Shown: piece by piece, positions 35,463 to 45,060 of the stretch | Layout: every line of letters begins with the position of its first letter | Position numbering within the stretch: position 1 is the stretch's first letter | Source of the DNA: Candidatus Vondammii sp. HM_W22 | GTDB lineage: Bacteria > Pseudomonadota > Gammaproteobacteria > Chromatiales > Chromatiaceae | DNA length: 64,000 nucleotides | Assembly: GCF_022530855.2 (NCBI RefSeq) | Contig: NZ_CP099567.1 | Span: forward strand, 930,001 to 994,000 | Reading direction: 5' to 3' | Notes under the pieces: model-generated | Databases searched by the model: none | Seen by the model: only the letters and a program-made list of their open reading frames with translations | What the model was told of the DNA's origin: nothing | Position numbers and translations under genes: made by a program

Positions 35463-37442
35463 TCAGACTGCGTTCTGGCGACTGCGCTTTGCAGCCAGCC
35501 GTTCTTCGTCGCAGTAGTGACAGAATTGGTGCTCGCCGTTCAGATAGCCGTGCTGCGGACAGATTGAGAATGTCGGCGTTATGGTGATGTAGGGGAGATG
35601 AAAACGTTCCAGCACCAGCCGAACCAGTGTGCTGCATGCTCGTGAGTCGGAGATCCGTTCGTTCATGTAGAGATGCAGTACGGTTCCCCCCGTGTATTGT
35701 GCCTGTAGTTCGTCCTGTAGTAACAGGGCCTCGAAGGGATCGTTGGTCAAACCGACTGGTAGCTGTGAGGAGTTGGTGTAGTAGGGGGCATCCGCACTGC
35801 CGGCCTGCAGGATATCGGTAAAACGCTTGCGATCCTCTTTGGCGAAGCGGTAGGTGGTTCCTTCCGCCGGGGTGGCCTCCAGGTTATACATGTGGCCGGT
35901 CTCATCCTGAAAGGTGACTAACCGTTCTCTGACGCGCCGAAGCAGGCGCAGTGCAAACTCCCGTCCCCATTCATCACTGATGTCATGCACCCCATCGCTG
36001 AAATTGCGGATCATTTCGTTAAGTCCATTAACGCCAATGGTAGAAAAATGGTTTCGTAGGATACCCAGATAGCGTTTGGTGTAGGGAAACAGCCCTCCAT
36101 CCATGTAACGCTGGATCACCTTGCGTTTGATCTCCAGGCTGTTTCTACCCAGTTCCATCAGCCTGTCAAGATGCTGAATCAAGGCCGTTTCATCACCCTT
36201 GTAAAGATAACCAAGGCGGGCCAGTTGATGGTGACGACACCGATAGAGCCTGCCTGTTCAGCTGAGCCGAACAGACCATTGCCCCGTTTCAGCAGTTCCC
36301 TCAAGTCCAGTTGTAGGCGGCAGCACATGGAACGAACCTGCCTAGGCTCCATGTCGGAGTTGATGAAGTTCTGGAAATAGGGGAGCCCGTACTTGGCGGT
36401 TATCTCGAACAACCGTTCAGCATTCTCACTCTCCCAGGGGAAGTCTCTGGTGATGTTGTAGGTGGGGATCTGAAAGGTGAATACCCGCCCCTTGGCATCG
36501 CCTACCGTCATTACCTCGATATAGGTACGGTTGAGCATATCCATCTCTGCCTGTAGTTCACCGCAGGTGAAGGGCATCTCTTTACCACCGATGATTGGCA
36601 CCTGCCGATACAGATCCTCGGGGCAGATCCAGTCAAAAGTAAGGTTGGTAAAGGGGGTCTGGGAGCCCCAGCGTGAGGGTACGTTGAGGCTATAGATGAA
36701 TTCCTGGATTCCCTGGCGCACCGTATCGTAATTCAGTCTCTCATTCTGCAGGGCACCAAGGAAATTGACCATTTGCCCCAGGGCACTGGAAAATCGTTTG
36801 GGTGGAGCTGCCTAGACCTTGCCCGGCACGCCATTGAGGCCCTCTGTCAACAAAATGCGTAGCGACCAACCGGCGCAGTAACCGGCTAGCATATCGAGAT
36901 CGTGGATATGGAGATCTCCTTCGCGGTGGGCCCAGCCCCACCTCTGTGGGGTAGACATGGTTCAGCCAATAGTTAGCGGTGACTTTGCCAGCGGTGTTGA
37001 GGATGAGCCCGCCCAACGAATAGCCCTGGTTGGCATTGACCCGCCAGTCGAGACGCTCCAGATATTCGTTCATAGAGGACTCGACATCGACCAGCGAGCT
37101 GCTGTCACGACGCAGCTTTCCGTGTTGCTCGCGATAGACTGATGTAGCACGTGCAGTACGGTGGTGGTTGGAGGTGATCAGAACCTGCTCGACTACATCC
37201 TGAATCTGTTCTATCTCCGGTGTACTGACCGCATAGCGGTGGCGCAGCACTTTTAGCACCTGGGCGGCCAGTAGCTGCGCTTCCTCTTCGGTAAATTCGT
37301 CACTGGCGAGACCGGCATGCTTGATCGCCGAGACAATCTTTTCGGCGTCGAAGTGGGCCTGAAGGCCATCCCGTTTAATGACCGAGAGTGGTAATTTCGC
37401 TGCCGGTAGCAGTTGATGTTTCTGTAAGCATGGTTCCTCCAT
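35463..37442 (-). pseudogene. nrdD: Anaerobic ribonucleoside-triphosphate reductase NrdD, three lesions
   Basis: N-terminal ATP-cone (LSVIKRDGLQAHFDAEKIVSAI), then the catalytic barrel (GGLILNTAGKVTANYWLNHVY, QTPFTNLTFDW, FQIPTYNITRDFPW) and a C-terminal Cys cluster (SICPQHGYLNGEHQFCHYC). Lesions are an extra G near 36928 (GTGGGGCTGG), a TAG near 36811-36813 where the sense context is GKV-AAPPKRF, and a missing C near 36214 (INWP then RLGYLYKGDETA in the other frame). The enzyme makes dNTPs without oxygen. The loss implies reliance on an oxygen-dependent or B12-type RNR encoded elsewhere. Confidence 0.88.
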
Positions 37443-37945
37443 TCACTTTTCTCTACTAATCAAGAGTCGGGAGATCGCGTAAAGAGAGGGGAGAATAAGA
37501 GAGATATTCGATTTACTAGGCGGTATTATTCTCCACCCTTCAGCTTTGACGCGAGGCCCGGGTAGTAGAATCCATAACAAGACTCCAGCTCTGACAGGTA
37601 TTCGGACTTAGGGGGATGAATCGATGGGTGATATATCTAAAGCCACGGCTTCTTCCAGTTGATCATTTTCATTTTTCTGTCCGCTAATGAGTCAGGTAAT
37701 TAATCTACATCCAGAAAAGGCAGCTGGGTGTGATTGAGGGCTTGCACTGTTTCTTTGCAAGAATTAAAGAGCGCCATTTCCGGGCAGTATAGGCCAAGAG
37801 CAGATAGGATGGCTGAGGGTGTTTATATCCTTGAAATTGATAATTCTCAATGAGAATATCGTTCCTGTAGGTAATAAATACAGACCTGTATCCAGCCACT
37901 TTTGTTGGTTGGGCTTTGGCATTAAGATAACCAGAGGGACGTGTT
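37443..37945. other. Intergenic region upstream of nrdD
   Basis: About 500 bp without a supported gene. It should contain the old nrdD promoter (minus strand) and a promoter for the 30-residue gene at 37946. I do not find a convincing NrdR or FNR box. Confidence 0.5.
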
Positions 37946-38038
37946 ATGGATGAAAGTGCAGCAGGTGGGCGGACTCTTGGATTGGCGCTGCTATTTATGG
38001 TGGCTGGTATTCTGCTTTGGATTTTTATAACCGGCTAG
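37946..38038 (+). CDS. 30-residue single-span membrane protein
   Basis: MDESAAGGRTLGLALLFMVA followed by GILLWIFITG. An acidic, polar N-terminus, one helix, no C-terminal tail. An AGAGGGA ribosome site precedes the ATG, and a strong intrinsic terminator begins 9 bases after the stop, so the frame has its own signals. Tiny proteins like this are often subunits of oxidases or transporters (compare CydX/CcoM types), but no family is assigned. The adjacent EB_dh-like remnant on the other strand might be a lost partner. Confidence 0.5.
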   Translation: MDESAAGGRTLGLALLFMVAGILLWIFITG

Positions 38039-38047
38039 ACAAAACTA

Positions 38048-38070
38048 AAGTGGGGCAGAGCCCCGCTTTT
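38048..38070 (+). terminator. Intrinsic terminator after the 30-residue gene
   Basis: Nine-pair stem AAGTGGGGC / GCCCCGCTT with AGA loop, one G-T pair, followed by TT. It supports transcription of the small gene at 37946. Confidence 0.8.
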
Positions 38071-38109
38071 AATGTTGTTGGAATGGTTTATCCCGTTTCC
38101 GGGCTTCTC

Positions 38110-38395
38110 TTACTGGGCAGTGGCGTCGATTTCGACCTCTTTCCCGTTGCGAAAGCCCAGTTTGTAGCCCAGGGATCATGGTGGAAATGGGCGTTACTGT
38201 AGTCATAGATGGCGAAACCAAGGTTGTAAATTTTATCTTTGGCCATGCTCAGGTCGCCAAGTTTTTCTGACTGCAGCTTGCGTTTCATTACCAGACTCCA
38301 GGTGCCATCAGTCAGTTCGGCGTTAAGCTCAGCGTCCTGCCAGCCGCTCATGGTTCGCTGTTCCAGGATGTGGTTATCTTCGATCTCACCCTCTG
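38110..38395 (-). pseudogene. C-terminal scrap of an ethylbenzene-dehydrogenase-type heme-binding protein
   Basis: The frame reads TMSGWQDAELNAELTDGTWS, then LVMKRKLQSEKLGDLSMAKD, then KIYNLGFAIYDYSNAHFHH. After one frameshift it ends VSLGYKLGFRNGKEVEI..ATAQ at 38110. W.LVMKR.L and YNLGFAI.D..(N/H)ARFHHVS are features of the EB_dh heme-binding domain found in periplasmic cytochromes. The 5' part is replaced by an IS5-type element near 38396, with the shared frame GRKPIG then PEGEIEDNH. Only about 90 codons remain. Confidence 0.65.
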
Positions 38396-38633
38396 GACCA
38401 ATGGGCTTTCTACCCGCGCCCTTCGGATTTGGGTAATAGAGTGCTTGACCTCGCCAAGCTCCCTCCAGGGGATGATTTGCTCCATCTCGTCCAGAAAATG
38501 CTCTCCTTGCGGGTCTTTTTTCGGTATTTTTCAAAACCCCTGACTTCCAAGCTTTGCTGTATCATCGTTTTCCTGGAAATGGTGGCCTATAGATCAGTGG
38601 TATACGATTTCTTTAATTAATCAGGAGATGCCC
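38396..38633 (-). mobile_element. IS5-family fragment (type A), left end
   Basis: Start of an IS5-type element: terminal sequence near 38633, then transposase start MIQQSLEVRGFEKYRKKTRKE, a frameshift, and PNPKGAGRKPIG, where it joins the EB_dh scrap. The same element is longer at 45785-46667 and begins again at 63861. It ends 9 bases after the mdh stop. Confidence 0.75.
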
Positions 38634-38641
38634 TAAAAGGT

Positions 38642-39622
38642 TTAAGGAAGCAGATCCTCAATCACCGCGCGTTCTTCACGGAGCTCTTTTTCAGACGTCT
38701 TTAGCCGTGACTGGCTAAGCTCATCCAGCTCCAGCCTCTGAACAATTTCATACTCACCGTTTTTGCACGTAACAGGGAAGGAGAAAACAATCCCCTCTTC
38801 TATGCTGTAGCTTCCATCGGATGGAACTGACATGCTGACCCAGTTACCCTCCGCAGTCCCCTGCACCCAGTCGTGTACGTGATCGACTACCGCATCTGCA
38901 GCCGATGCAGCGGAAGAGAGTCCTCGTGCCTGAATGATCTCCGCACCTCTGCGCTGAATTCTGGGAATAAGATGGTCAATTGCCCAATCCCTGCTGACGA
39001 GATCCAATGCAGGCGTCCCATTGACCAAGCAGTTGCTGATATCTGGGTATTGGGTCATTGAGTGGTTGCCCCAGATGATCATCCGGTTGATATCAGCCAC
39101 CAGCGAATTGCATTTATTAGCCAGTTGGCCCAGTGCGCGATTGTGATCCAGGCGCGTCATTGCAGTAAACTGGCTTGGCTTGAGATCGGGTGCATTGGAT
39201 GCTGCAATCAATGCATTGGTATTCGCGGGGTTGCCAACTACCAGCACCCGTACATCCTTCGAGGAAAAATCGTTTATCGCCCGACCCTGTGCCGAGAATA
39301 TCTTGGCGTTTTTGGTTATCAGATCATTTCGCTCCATACCTTTGCTGCGCGGTTTGGAACCAATAAGCAGTGCATAGTCGGTCTCGCGAAAACCGATAGC
39401 CGGATCATCGGTAAGCACAACATCATGCAGCAATGGGAGAGCGCAATCCTCCAATTCCATGCCGACACCATTTAGGGATGACATGGCTTGGGGAATTTCC
39501 AGTAGTCGGAGAATGACAGGCTGATCCGGACCGAACATCTCTCCAGAGGCAACCCGAAATGCTAAAGCATAGCCTATGTGTCCTGCGGCGCCGGTGATAG
39601 TAACTTTTACGGGGGATTTCAT
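38642..39622 (-). CDS. mdh: Malate dehydrogenase
   Basis: 326 residues, MDH type 2 (LDH/MDH superfamily). NAD-binding [21 protein letters not shown], substrate loop [36 protein letters not shown] and the catalytic His in [11 protein letters not shown]. It converts malate and oxaloacetate in the TCA cycle, together with the fumC and acnA genes in this window. The frame is clean. An IS5-type fragment starts only 9 bp past its stop, so any native terminator or downstream gene is gone. Confidence 0.94.
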   Translation of the reverse strand: MKSPVKVTITGAAGHIGYALAFRVASGEMFGPDQPVILRLLEIPQAMSSLNGVGMELEDCALPLLHDVVLTDDPAIGFRETDYALLIGSKPRSKGMERNDLITKNAKIFSAQGRAINDFSSKDVRVLVVGNPANTNALIAASNAPDLKPSQFTAMTRLDHNRALGQLANKCNSLVADINRMIIWGNHSMTQYPDISNCLVNGTPALDLVSRDWAIDHLIPRIQRRGAEIIQARGLSSAASAADAVVDHVHDWVQGTAEGNWVSMSVPSDGSYSIEEGIVFSFPVTCKNGEYEIVQRLELDELSQSRLKTSEKELREERAVIEDLLP

Positions 39623-39838
39623 CTTTAAGCCTGATCCTGTTATAAGGTAATTGAATACTTGGACAAGTATAGATGTTTAGGGACTTTTAGACAGGATAAC
39701 TTTCAGTTTTCTACTGCTTCATATCACCTTCAAGGAATACCCGACAGCTAAAATGGGGAATCGGAGTGATCTCAGGCTTGAATATGGCTGCTGGACACGG
39801 ATTTTGCTATTCACGGGGCAAAACGAGCCGCGGAGCCT

Positions 39839-40180
39839 CTACTCAGATTCATAATTAAACGTGATCTCTTCGCCCGCTTTTATCCCGATCCGTGCGTACA
39901 GATCAAAACTATCAAACTCTGCATTACCGAATTTTTCATGATTTAAATAGCGTAATAGATTCCGTCCACTACGCCCGACAGCCTTATCTTCTTCTCCCTG
40001 ATCATAAACCCAGAGAACATAAATGCCATTTCGCTTGGCATCCGGCCCATGATAGGTACCGATATACTTACCTTTTTTGATATGACACTTGGCAAACAGA
40101 CCTGTGCCATGAATAGTTGAAGGTCCGGAATAGAGGGTATCTTTAAGTTCACTATTTTTAGTTTTTCTTGGGAATGCCAT
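39839..40180 (-). CDS. SET-domain protein
   Basis: 113 residues. IHGTGLFAKCHIKKGKYIGTYHG (SET-N), GRNLLRYLNHEKFGNAEF (NHS-type cofactor motif) and IKAGEEITFNYESE (SET-C) cover a compact SET domain. SET proteins are lysine methyltransferases; small bacterial versions of this size are widespread but their targets are unknown. It lies 6 bp after the ArnD-like gene on the same strand, so they are probably co-transcribed. Confidence 0.82.
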   Translation of the reverse strand: MAFPRKTKNSELKDTLYSGPSTIHGTGLFAKCHIKKGKYIGTYHGPDAKRNGIYVLWVYDQGEEDKAVGRSGRNLLRYLNHEKFGNAEFDSFDLYARIGIKAGEEITFNYESE

Positions 40181-40186
40181 TAAAAA

Positions 40187-41044
40187 TTACCTCTTTTTCG
40201 TTATGGGTAAACCCTGAAATGCCAGATGAGAATCGGCGCCATCCACTTCACCCCAACCGATCTGATGACGTTGAATCTGTGTATTCTCTGAAGCCTGAAG
40301 CAGTCCCGGCATTGTTTTGAAGTCCCACTGCATGCCCTTCCACATCACAATCAGGTTTTCAAAAACAGGAAGAAGCTCCGTTCCTTCCCGCTCTGCACTC
40401 AAACTGAATACTTCGCCGTGAGGTAGTATCCGCTGACATTCCGCAAACAGAAATTCGTGTATTTTTTCATCGGGAACATCCTCTTTTTTCAACAATTCAT
40501 CCAGAGTCGGTAAGGTTGTTGGTATCTGAAGACAACTGGAGTAGATTCCCTGCAATTCAGGTAGAAAAATAGTGCGTCCGCGAACATCCGTGGAAAACTC
40601 AAATCCAAGTTCCTGTTCAAGTTTGATCAAGTGTGAGTTAACCTGCCAACCCTTGGCTCCATAGTAGCGAGGCAGTTGTTCAAATATTGCCTCAAAAGAG
40701 TCTACCGCCTTATAGACTTCATCCTTTATCCAGGCTTCATCACGGAAGGCAACCTCTTCTTTCCAGTTGAATGGGGAAAAAGCAGTAATACCCACTTCAT
40801 GACCGGCCTCTGCCACAGCACGAAGATTGCCCCGGGCTTTCTCACCAATAATCTGTGCCGGCAGATGCTGAATCAGGCCAGAAGGTATAATATCGTTTAG
40901 ACGGTGGTTCGAGTGATCAGCACCAAGAGAAAAGAGAAAACAACCTTTGATCTTATACTGCTGATCCAGCAAATCAAGCAGTGCAGGCAGACCACGCAAA
41001 GCACTCGCCAATGTGCTTACTTCAATTCTGAAAGCAACCCTCAA
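40187..41044 (-). CDS. ArnD-like polysaccharide-deacetylase homologue lacking catalytic residues
   Basis: 285 residues that align along their length with ArnD, the deformylase of lipid A aminoarabinose synthesis: CFLFSLGADHSN, GHEVGI, TDVRGRT, QIPTTLPTLDEL and a C-terminal FSLSAEREG. Key residues differ. RIDVDT is RIEVST, HEVGLHAWDHHAW is HEVGITAFSPFNW, GWRAD is GWQVN and the late IHAE is LSAE. So the metal-binding Asp and His residues and the base are absent. The frame is intact, which suggests a conserved non-enzymatic protein, not decay. Upstream of the SET gene. Confidence 0.75.
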   Translation of the reverse strand: MRVAFRIEVSTLASALRGLPALLDLLDQQYKIKGCFLFSLGADHSNHRLNDIIPSGLIQHLPAQIIGEKARGNLRAVAEAGHEVGITAFSPFNWKEEVAFRDEAWIKDEVYKAVDSFEAIFEQLPRYYGAKGWQVNSHLIKLEQELGFEFSTDVRGRTIFLPELQGIYSSCLQIPTTLPTLDELLKKEDVPDEKIHEFLFAECQRILPHGEVFSLSAEREGTELLPVFENLIVMWKGMQWDFKTMPGLLQASENTQIQRHQIGWGEVDGADSHLAFQGLPITKKR

Positions 41045-41204
41045 TCTTTAGCGCCCCAACGATAGATGTGAAAATTTTGTGAGTAGAAAGTAAACGATAA
41101 TGGTTACTCACTTCGAATCGTTATTTAGTCGTCCCCGAAGTATCAGGCTGAGGATCTGGTTCTCCGCCCATTAACTGGAATAATCATTCGATTCCCCGCT
41201 AACA

Positions 41205-41298
41205 TTATCCAAGCACAATAAAACAACAAGCCAACAACTTGGCTAAATTGTATCCTGCTGCCGCCAAAACCACATTAGCTTCAGGGAACCTCTAAAAA
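41205..41298 (-). mobile_element. IS5-type transposase C-terminal scrap
   Basis: The minus strand reads EANVVLAAAGYNLAKLLACC, a common ending of IS5-family transposases (..LAAAAYNL.KLL). Nothing else of the element remains on this side. The next feature is the IS4 element. Confidence 0.5.
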
Positions 41299-41310
41299 CC
41301 CGACAAGGGC

Positions 41311-42817
41311 GAATGCTACTTACTTAAGTTTTTTGGGTTGGCCATTTTTCCGAATATTCTCTCGTGCAATAGCCCTTGGTTTGGTAAGTAGCGGGAATTA
41401 TCTGGGTCTTCGTTTTATAGCTCGCGGCTCCATACGTCCCGGTTGTTTTCCAACCTGCTGCTGTGCAATGAGGATAAAAAGGCCATCAATTTTATCGATG
41501 TCGTAACGACCGCTTTTTTGCCACATAATCCATAGCTGCAAAGTATGCTTGAAGCTAAGTTGTCGAGGAATGATGTCAGCCAGTAATGCCGCCTGAGCCA
41601 TCAGTAAACGGATCAAGTTGTAAGCCAAAAGATAGACCCACAGCTCTTTTTTTGCCATTTCCGGTGTGCGACAACTTAATGTTTCCATTCCCAGAGTGGT
41701 CTTGATGTTGCGTATATCTAACTCTACCTGCCAACGGTTCCGATAGAGTGCCTTCAGGGCGGCTTTGCTCGTACTTTTTGAGCAAAGTAGTGTTGTCACC
41801 AGGATCTTACCGCCAGCACGCAACTCCCGCACTTTCAATCTATCGGGGGTTTGATCATACTCTGCCTGACTCATCCAGGCGGGTTTGACTTTTGGCTTGT
41901 CTATTTCGATAAGATGATCTCGCGGGCCCAGACGCTCTCCTTGGCGAAAATCCGTGCTACGCCGCCGTGAACCATATTGCTCGAAAACGCCATCCACTCC
42001 TTTGGCCTGAAGAGCACACAACAGAAAATAGGTGGCATAAAAAGCATCCACCAGAAGGAGATCACCAGCGTCCAAGGTACCAAGTATGGTTCTAAGCAAT
42101 GACTGCTCATCGCTTCCTTTTCCGCGACAAGGTCCCAATGCTGCATCAAGTACAGCACCGCTGGCGAGGCAGACGATACCAACCACCCGGCAAAGAGGGA
42201 AACCCAATCCGGGTTGTTGGCTACGGGGTTGAGGATAGACAGTCTGGTTCTCTTCTGTATCGGGCAACGTAACGATAGCGCCATCCACCAGTCTGACCGG
42301 TCGTCCCCGCCAGTGCCAGGAATCCGGGGGTGTGCTCAGTCATCATACGCCTCGTGTAACGGGCTAGCGTAGAGACCATGTCCAATGGCAGCCGTTTCCG
42401 TGCGCGACAGTATGCTCCCGTATGCGTACTACAGATTGGCAGCTCACCCATCAATCGTTTGACTGCAGCAGCATCAACTATGTTCTGGCAAGAACGATCA
42501 GCACTCATTGCTTGAGCCAGAAACATCGATAGCGTCTCTGTTGGCGGAAACAGCCTTTCCCGATGTTCCGGTAGCAATGATTCGACTTGATTGAGAAACT
42601 CTGGGCCGGTTAGCAGATTAAAGAAAGCATAGGAATCACTGGCTGTAGCGTAGGTTGTGATACCTTTTTGTTGATGTATGCAGGCGCGTTGATCAGGATG
42701 CATTAAGGCTGCTTTCCTGATTGATGGTTGTTGGTTTGGTGATTAGCATCTTATCATCTGAACCAGCCTTTTTTTATTCGTTATATCAGCAGGTTATTGC
42801 TTACAGTAAGTAGCATT
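41311..42817 (-). mobile_element. IS4-family element with 12-bp target duplication
   Basis: About 1507 bp bounded by inverted repeats (AATGCTACTTACT near 41312 and its complement ending at 42817). CCCGACAAGGGC occurs directly on both sides (41299-41310 and 42818-42829), a 12-bp duplication typical of IS4. A second, partial copy lies at 60814-61358. Confidence 0.88.
41398..42703 (-). pseudogene. IS4-family transposase, frameshifted
   Basis: The N-terminal part is at 42703-42221 (FLAQAMSADRSCQNIVDAAA...). The rest, from about 42320, reads WHWRGRPVRLVDGAIVTLPD and continues to 41398 with LLLVDAFYATYFLL, LIEIDKPKVKPAWM and YRNRWQVELDIRNIKTTLGM (the Y-(2)-R-(3)-E-(6)-K signature of IS4). The break is near 42325 in a C5 run. 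The intact target duplication indicates a recent insertion, so the frameshift may be an error or a fresh mutation. Confidence 0.82.
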
Positions 42818-42829
42818 CCCGACAAGGGC

Positions 42830-43230
42830 CAATAGTCTCTAGCAAGCCTAGAGAGCTCGGTATCTTCACGCTCATTTTTCTGGCAACATCCATATCCATA
42901 CCTTGCTTCATCCGGCCAGCCACACCAATCGACGCATGTTGTACACCAAATTCGTCATACCCATCTTCTGCCGACTCTGACTTGCCCGATGCTACGCACC
43001 AATCGATTGGCCTGCTGGGCAAACATATGCTCAACTCGAGCCCGAACTCTTGATCGTTTTCGGTCTGCCTCTTGCTCCCGTTCATTCAGGGGGCGTTTGC
43101 GTGTCGACTTACGATGAATCTGACTGCGGTAATTTGCATCTGGTAAAGCAGATCCCCGCTCTGCACTGCGGTAATCGGAATTGATCTTTCCCATTAAAAG
43201 TTAACACTTGCTAATGCCTGTCTTTCAAAA
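42830..43230 (-). mobile_element. IS5-family (type B) C-terminal part
   Basis: DYRSAERGSALPDANYRSQI and HRKSTRKRPLNEREQEADRK, then RSRVRARVEHMFAQQANR, match the end of the type B transposase whose beginning lies at 45061-45776. In another frame it ends TNLVYNMRRLVWLAG. The two halves were probably one element split by later insertions. Confidence 0.65.
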
Positions 43231-43285
43231 TCTACTGTGACCTTTCCCCCATCTTAATACCAAGACTTGGATGAGATAATTCATT

Positions 43286-44107
43286 CTAAGCGGCCCTATT
43301 CACAAAGGCCACAGGTGACAAATACTTTAATGCGCTATGAGGCCGCACGTGATTGTAGTGCTCTCGCCATTGATCAATTTCATGTCTAGCGTCATCAATG
43401 GACCTGAACCAATGCTGATTTAAGCATTCATTTCTGAATTTACCGTTTAAGCTTTCTACAAACTCATTCTGAGTAGGCTTACCTGGCTGAATAAAACCTA
43501 GCTTAACGCCACTTTCTTTTTGCCAGTAGAACATCGCCTTGCTAGTAAACTCAGTACCATTGTCGCAGATTATTTGATCCAGAGCGCTCCTTAGCTCAAT
43601 TAGCTGAGTTAAAAAACGAGCGACCTGGTGACCATTGATCGAGAAGTCAGAGAGCTGGCCAATAACTTCTCTTGAGTAATCATCAATCACATTAAATACT
43701 CGAAAGCGGCGACCATTAGCCAACTGATCACTGACAAAATCCATTGACCAGCGTATATTTTTACCAATGGGCATAATCGTTGGCATTCTTGGTCGTATTA
43801 TCTTCTTGCGTTTTTTAGTCCTCACTTGAAGACCTTCTTCGTTATAGACTCGGTAGGTCCGCTTCTTGTTTTTCACAAGCCCCTCTCCTCTCAGGAGGCC
43901 ATGTAAAAACAAATAACCATAACTCGGATGCTTTTTTGCCAGCTCAAGTAACCACCGTTTGCGTGGAGGCTCGTCTTTTCCCCATTGAGTAACGTACCGA
44001 AAAGCGGTTCTACTTAAGCCTACTAATTGGCAAGCTCTACGCTCACTTAATTTGAACCGCGACTTAAGGTAGCTCACGATTTGTTTTCTATCAGCAGGCT
44101 TTACCAC
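43286..44107 (-). CDS. IS3-family transposase OrfB, copy 2
   Basis: 273 residues with the same DDE motifs as copy 1 (SMDFVSDQL, DNGTEF, EFVESLNGKFRNEC). Small differences: PPRKRWLLEL against PLRKRLLEL, LTQLIELRSALDQ against LTQVIELRSAPDQ, and NEFVES against NAFVES. The frame is open, but its orfA partner has an early stop. Confidence 0.9.
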   Translation of the reverse strand: MVKPADRKQIVSYLKSRFKLSERRACQLVGLSRTAFRYVTQWGKDEPPRKRWLLELAKKHPSYGYLFLHGLLRGEGLVKNKKRTYRVYNEEGLQVRTKKRKKIIRPRMPTIMPIGKNIRWSMDFVSDQLANGRRFRVFNVIDDYSREVIGQLSDFSINGHQVARFLTQLIELRSALDQIICDNGTEFTSKAMFYWQKESGVKLGFIQPGKPTQNEFVESLNGKFRNECLNQHWFRSIDDARHEIDQWREHYNHVRPHSALKYLSPVAFVNRAA

Positions 44108-44367
44108 TTTTTTGAGAGCACATCCTTCATCGCCTCAGCTTCAAGCATTTTCTCGGCAAGTAACTTCTTAAGCTTGTTGTTTTCGCTTTCAAGCTCTTTG
44201 AGCCGTTTGGCTTCTGAGACATCCATCCCGGCGTACTTGCTTCGCCAATTATAAAAGCACCCGGTTGAAATGCCGAACTGACGACAAATGTCATCAACTT
44301 TTACCCTTGACTCATGCTGCTTGATGGCACCAATAATTTACTCTTCTCTGTAACGCTTCTTCTTCAT
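44101..44367 (-). pseudogene. IS3 orfA with stop at codon 10 (copy 2)
   Basis: Reads MKKKRYREE then TAA where copy 1 has CAA (Gln). The codon that is mutated in copy 1 (CGA to TGA) is intact here. The two copies were therefore inactivated independently, both by C-to-T changes. Confidence 0.85.
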
Positions 44368-44441
44368 CTTGAGATCTCCTAATACACAGACTAATTGGAA
44401 ATCTCATCCTTGTCATGGCTCTATTTCTGGGGGAAAGGTCA

Positions 44442-45055
44442 ATAAATCCATGATGGTTGGAAAGTACATAAAGTCATCATCAATCTTTATATTAGGTGAA
44501 ATATGCAACCCATACTTCATGGGGCAAACTCAGACTATCATAGCTTTCTTGATCACTAAACCGGGCTTCCATTGTCTTGGCTTATACCTTCTGTCCATTT
44601 TAGCTCTGATACCATTTTCTCGTATTAGTCTCGCCACTGTATTCTCACAGCAGCCGATGCCACAATTGTTCAACGCTACTACCATTCCCGGACTTCCATG
44701 GGTTTCCTTAACCTCACGGTGGATCTTTTTTATCTCCCTATGTATGCAGGCGTTTTCTATATCTCTATTACTTACGGTCCCATTTCGCCATTTTGTAGTA
44801 TCCAGCACGGCTCACCCCCAAATAACGGCATAGGCTGGCAATGGAAAACTGACCTAGTAGTCCATCTACTATTTTGAAGGATTTTTTTGACTTCGCCATA
44901 TCTCTTGAACTTTTTTAAGACCGCATTCTCTATGCGAAGACGCTCATTTTCCTTCTGTAACTGACTAAGCTTTTCCTCAAACTCAAGGTCCGTATCAAAA
45001 TCCTTCTCTTCTAGTATTTTATTTAGCAATCCTGCATGATTCCTCCTCATCCGAC
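44442..45055 (-). mobile_element. Second IS3-type element, 3' part lost
   Basis: OrfA-like start at 45050 (NHAGLLNKILEEK, then LSQLQKENERLRIENAVLKK), then an OrfB N-terminus (SNRDIENACIHREIKKIHRE and SPGMVVALNNCGIGCCENTV, then ARLIRENGIRAKMDRRYKPR). It is cut at 44442 by IS3 copy 2. The HTH and DDE core are incomplete and the frames are broken. It differs from copies 1 and 2. Confidence 0.7.
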
Positions 45056-45060
45056 ACCTC

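Larger units (their letters stand above)
43238..44441 (-). mobile_element. IS3-family element, copy 2 (inverted)
   Basis: 1204 bp, near-identical to copy 1 but in opposite orientation, bounded by TGACCTTTCCCCCA at 43238 and its complement ending at 44441. Three extra bases lie in orfB. No target duplication is visible. With copy 1 it forms a large inverted repeat around 37.8 kb. Confidence 0.9.
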
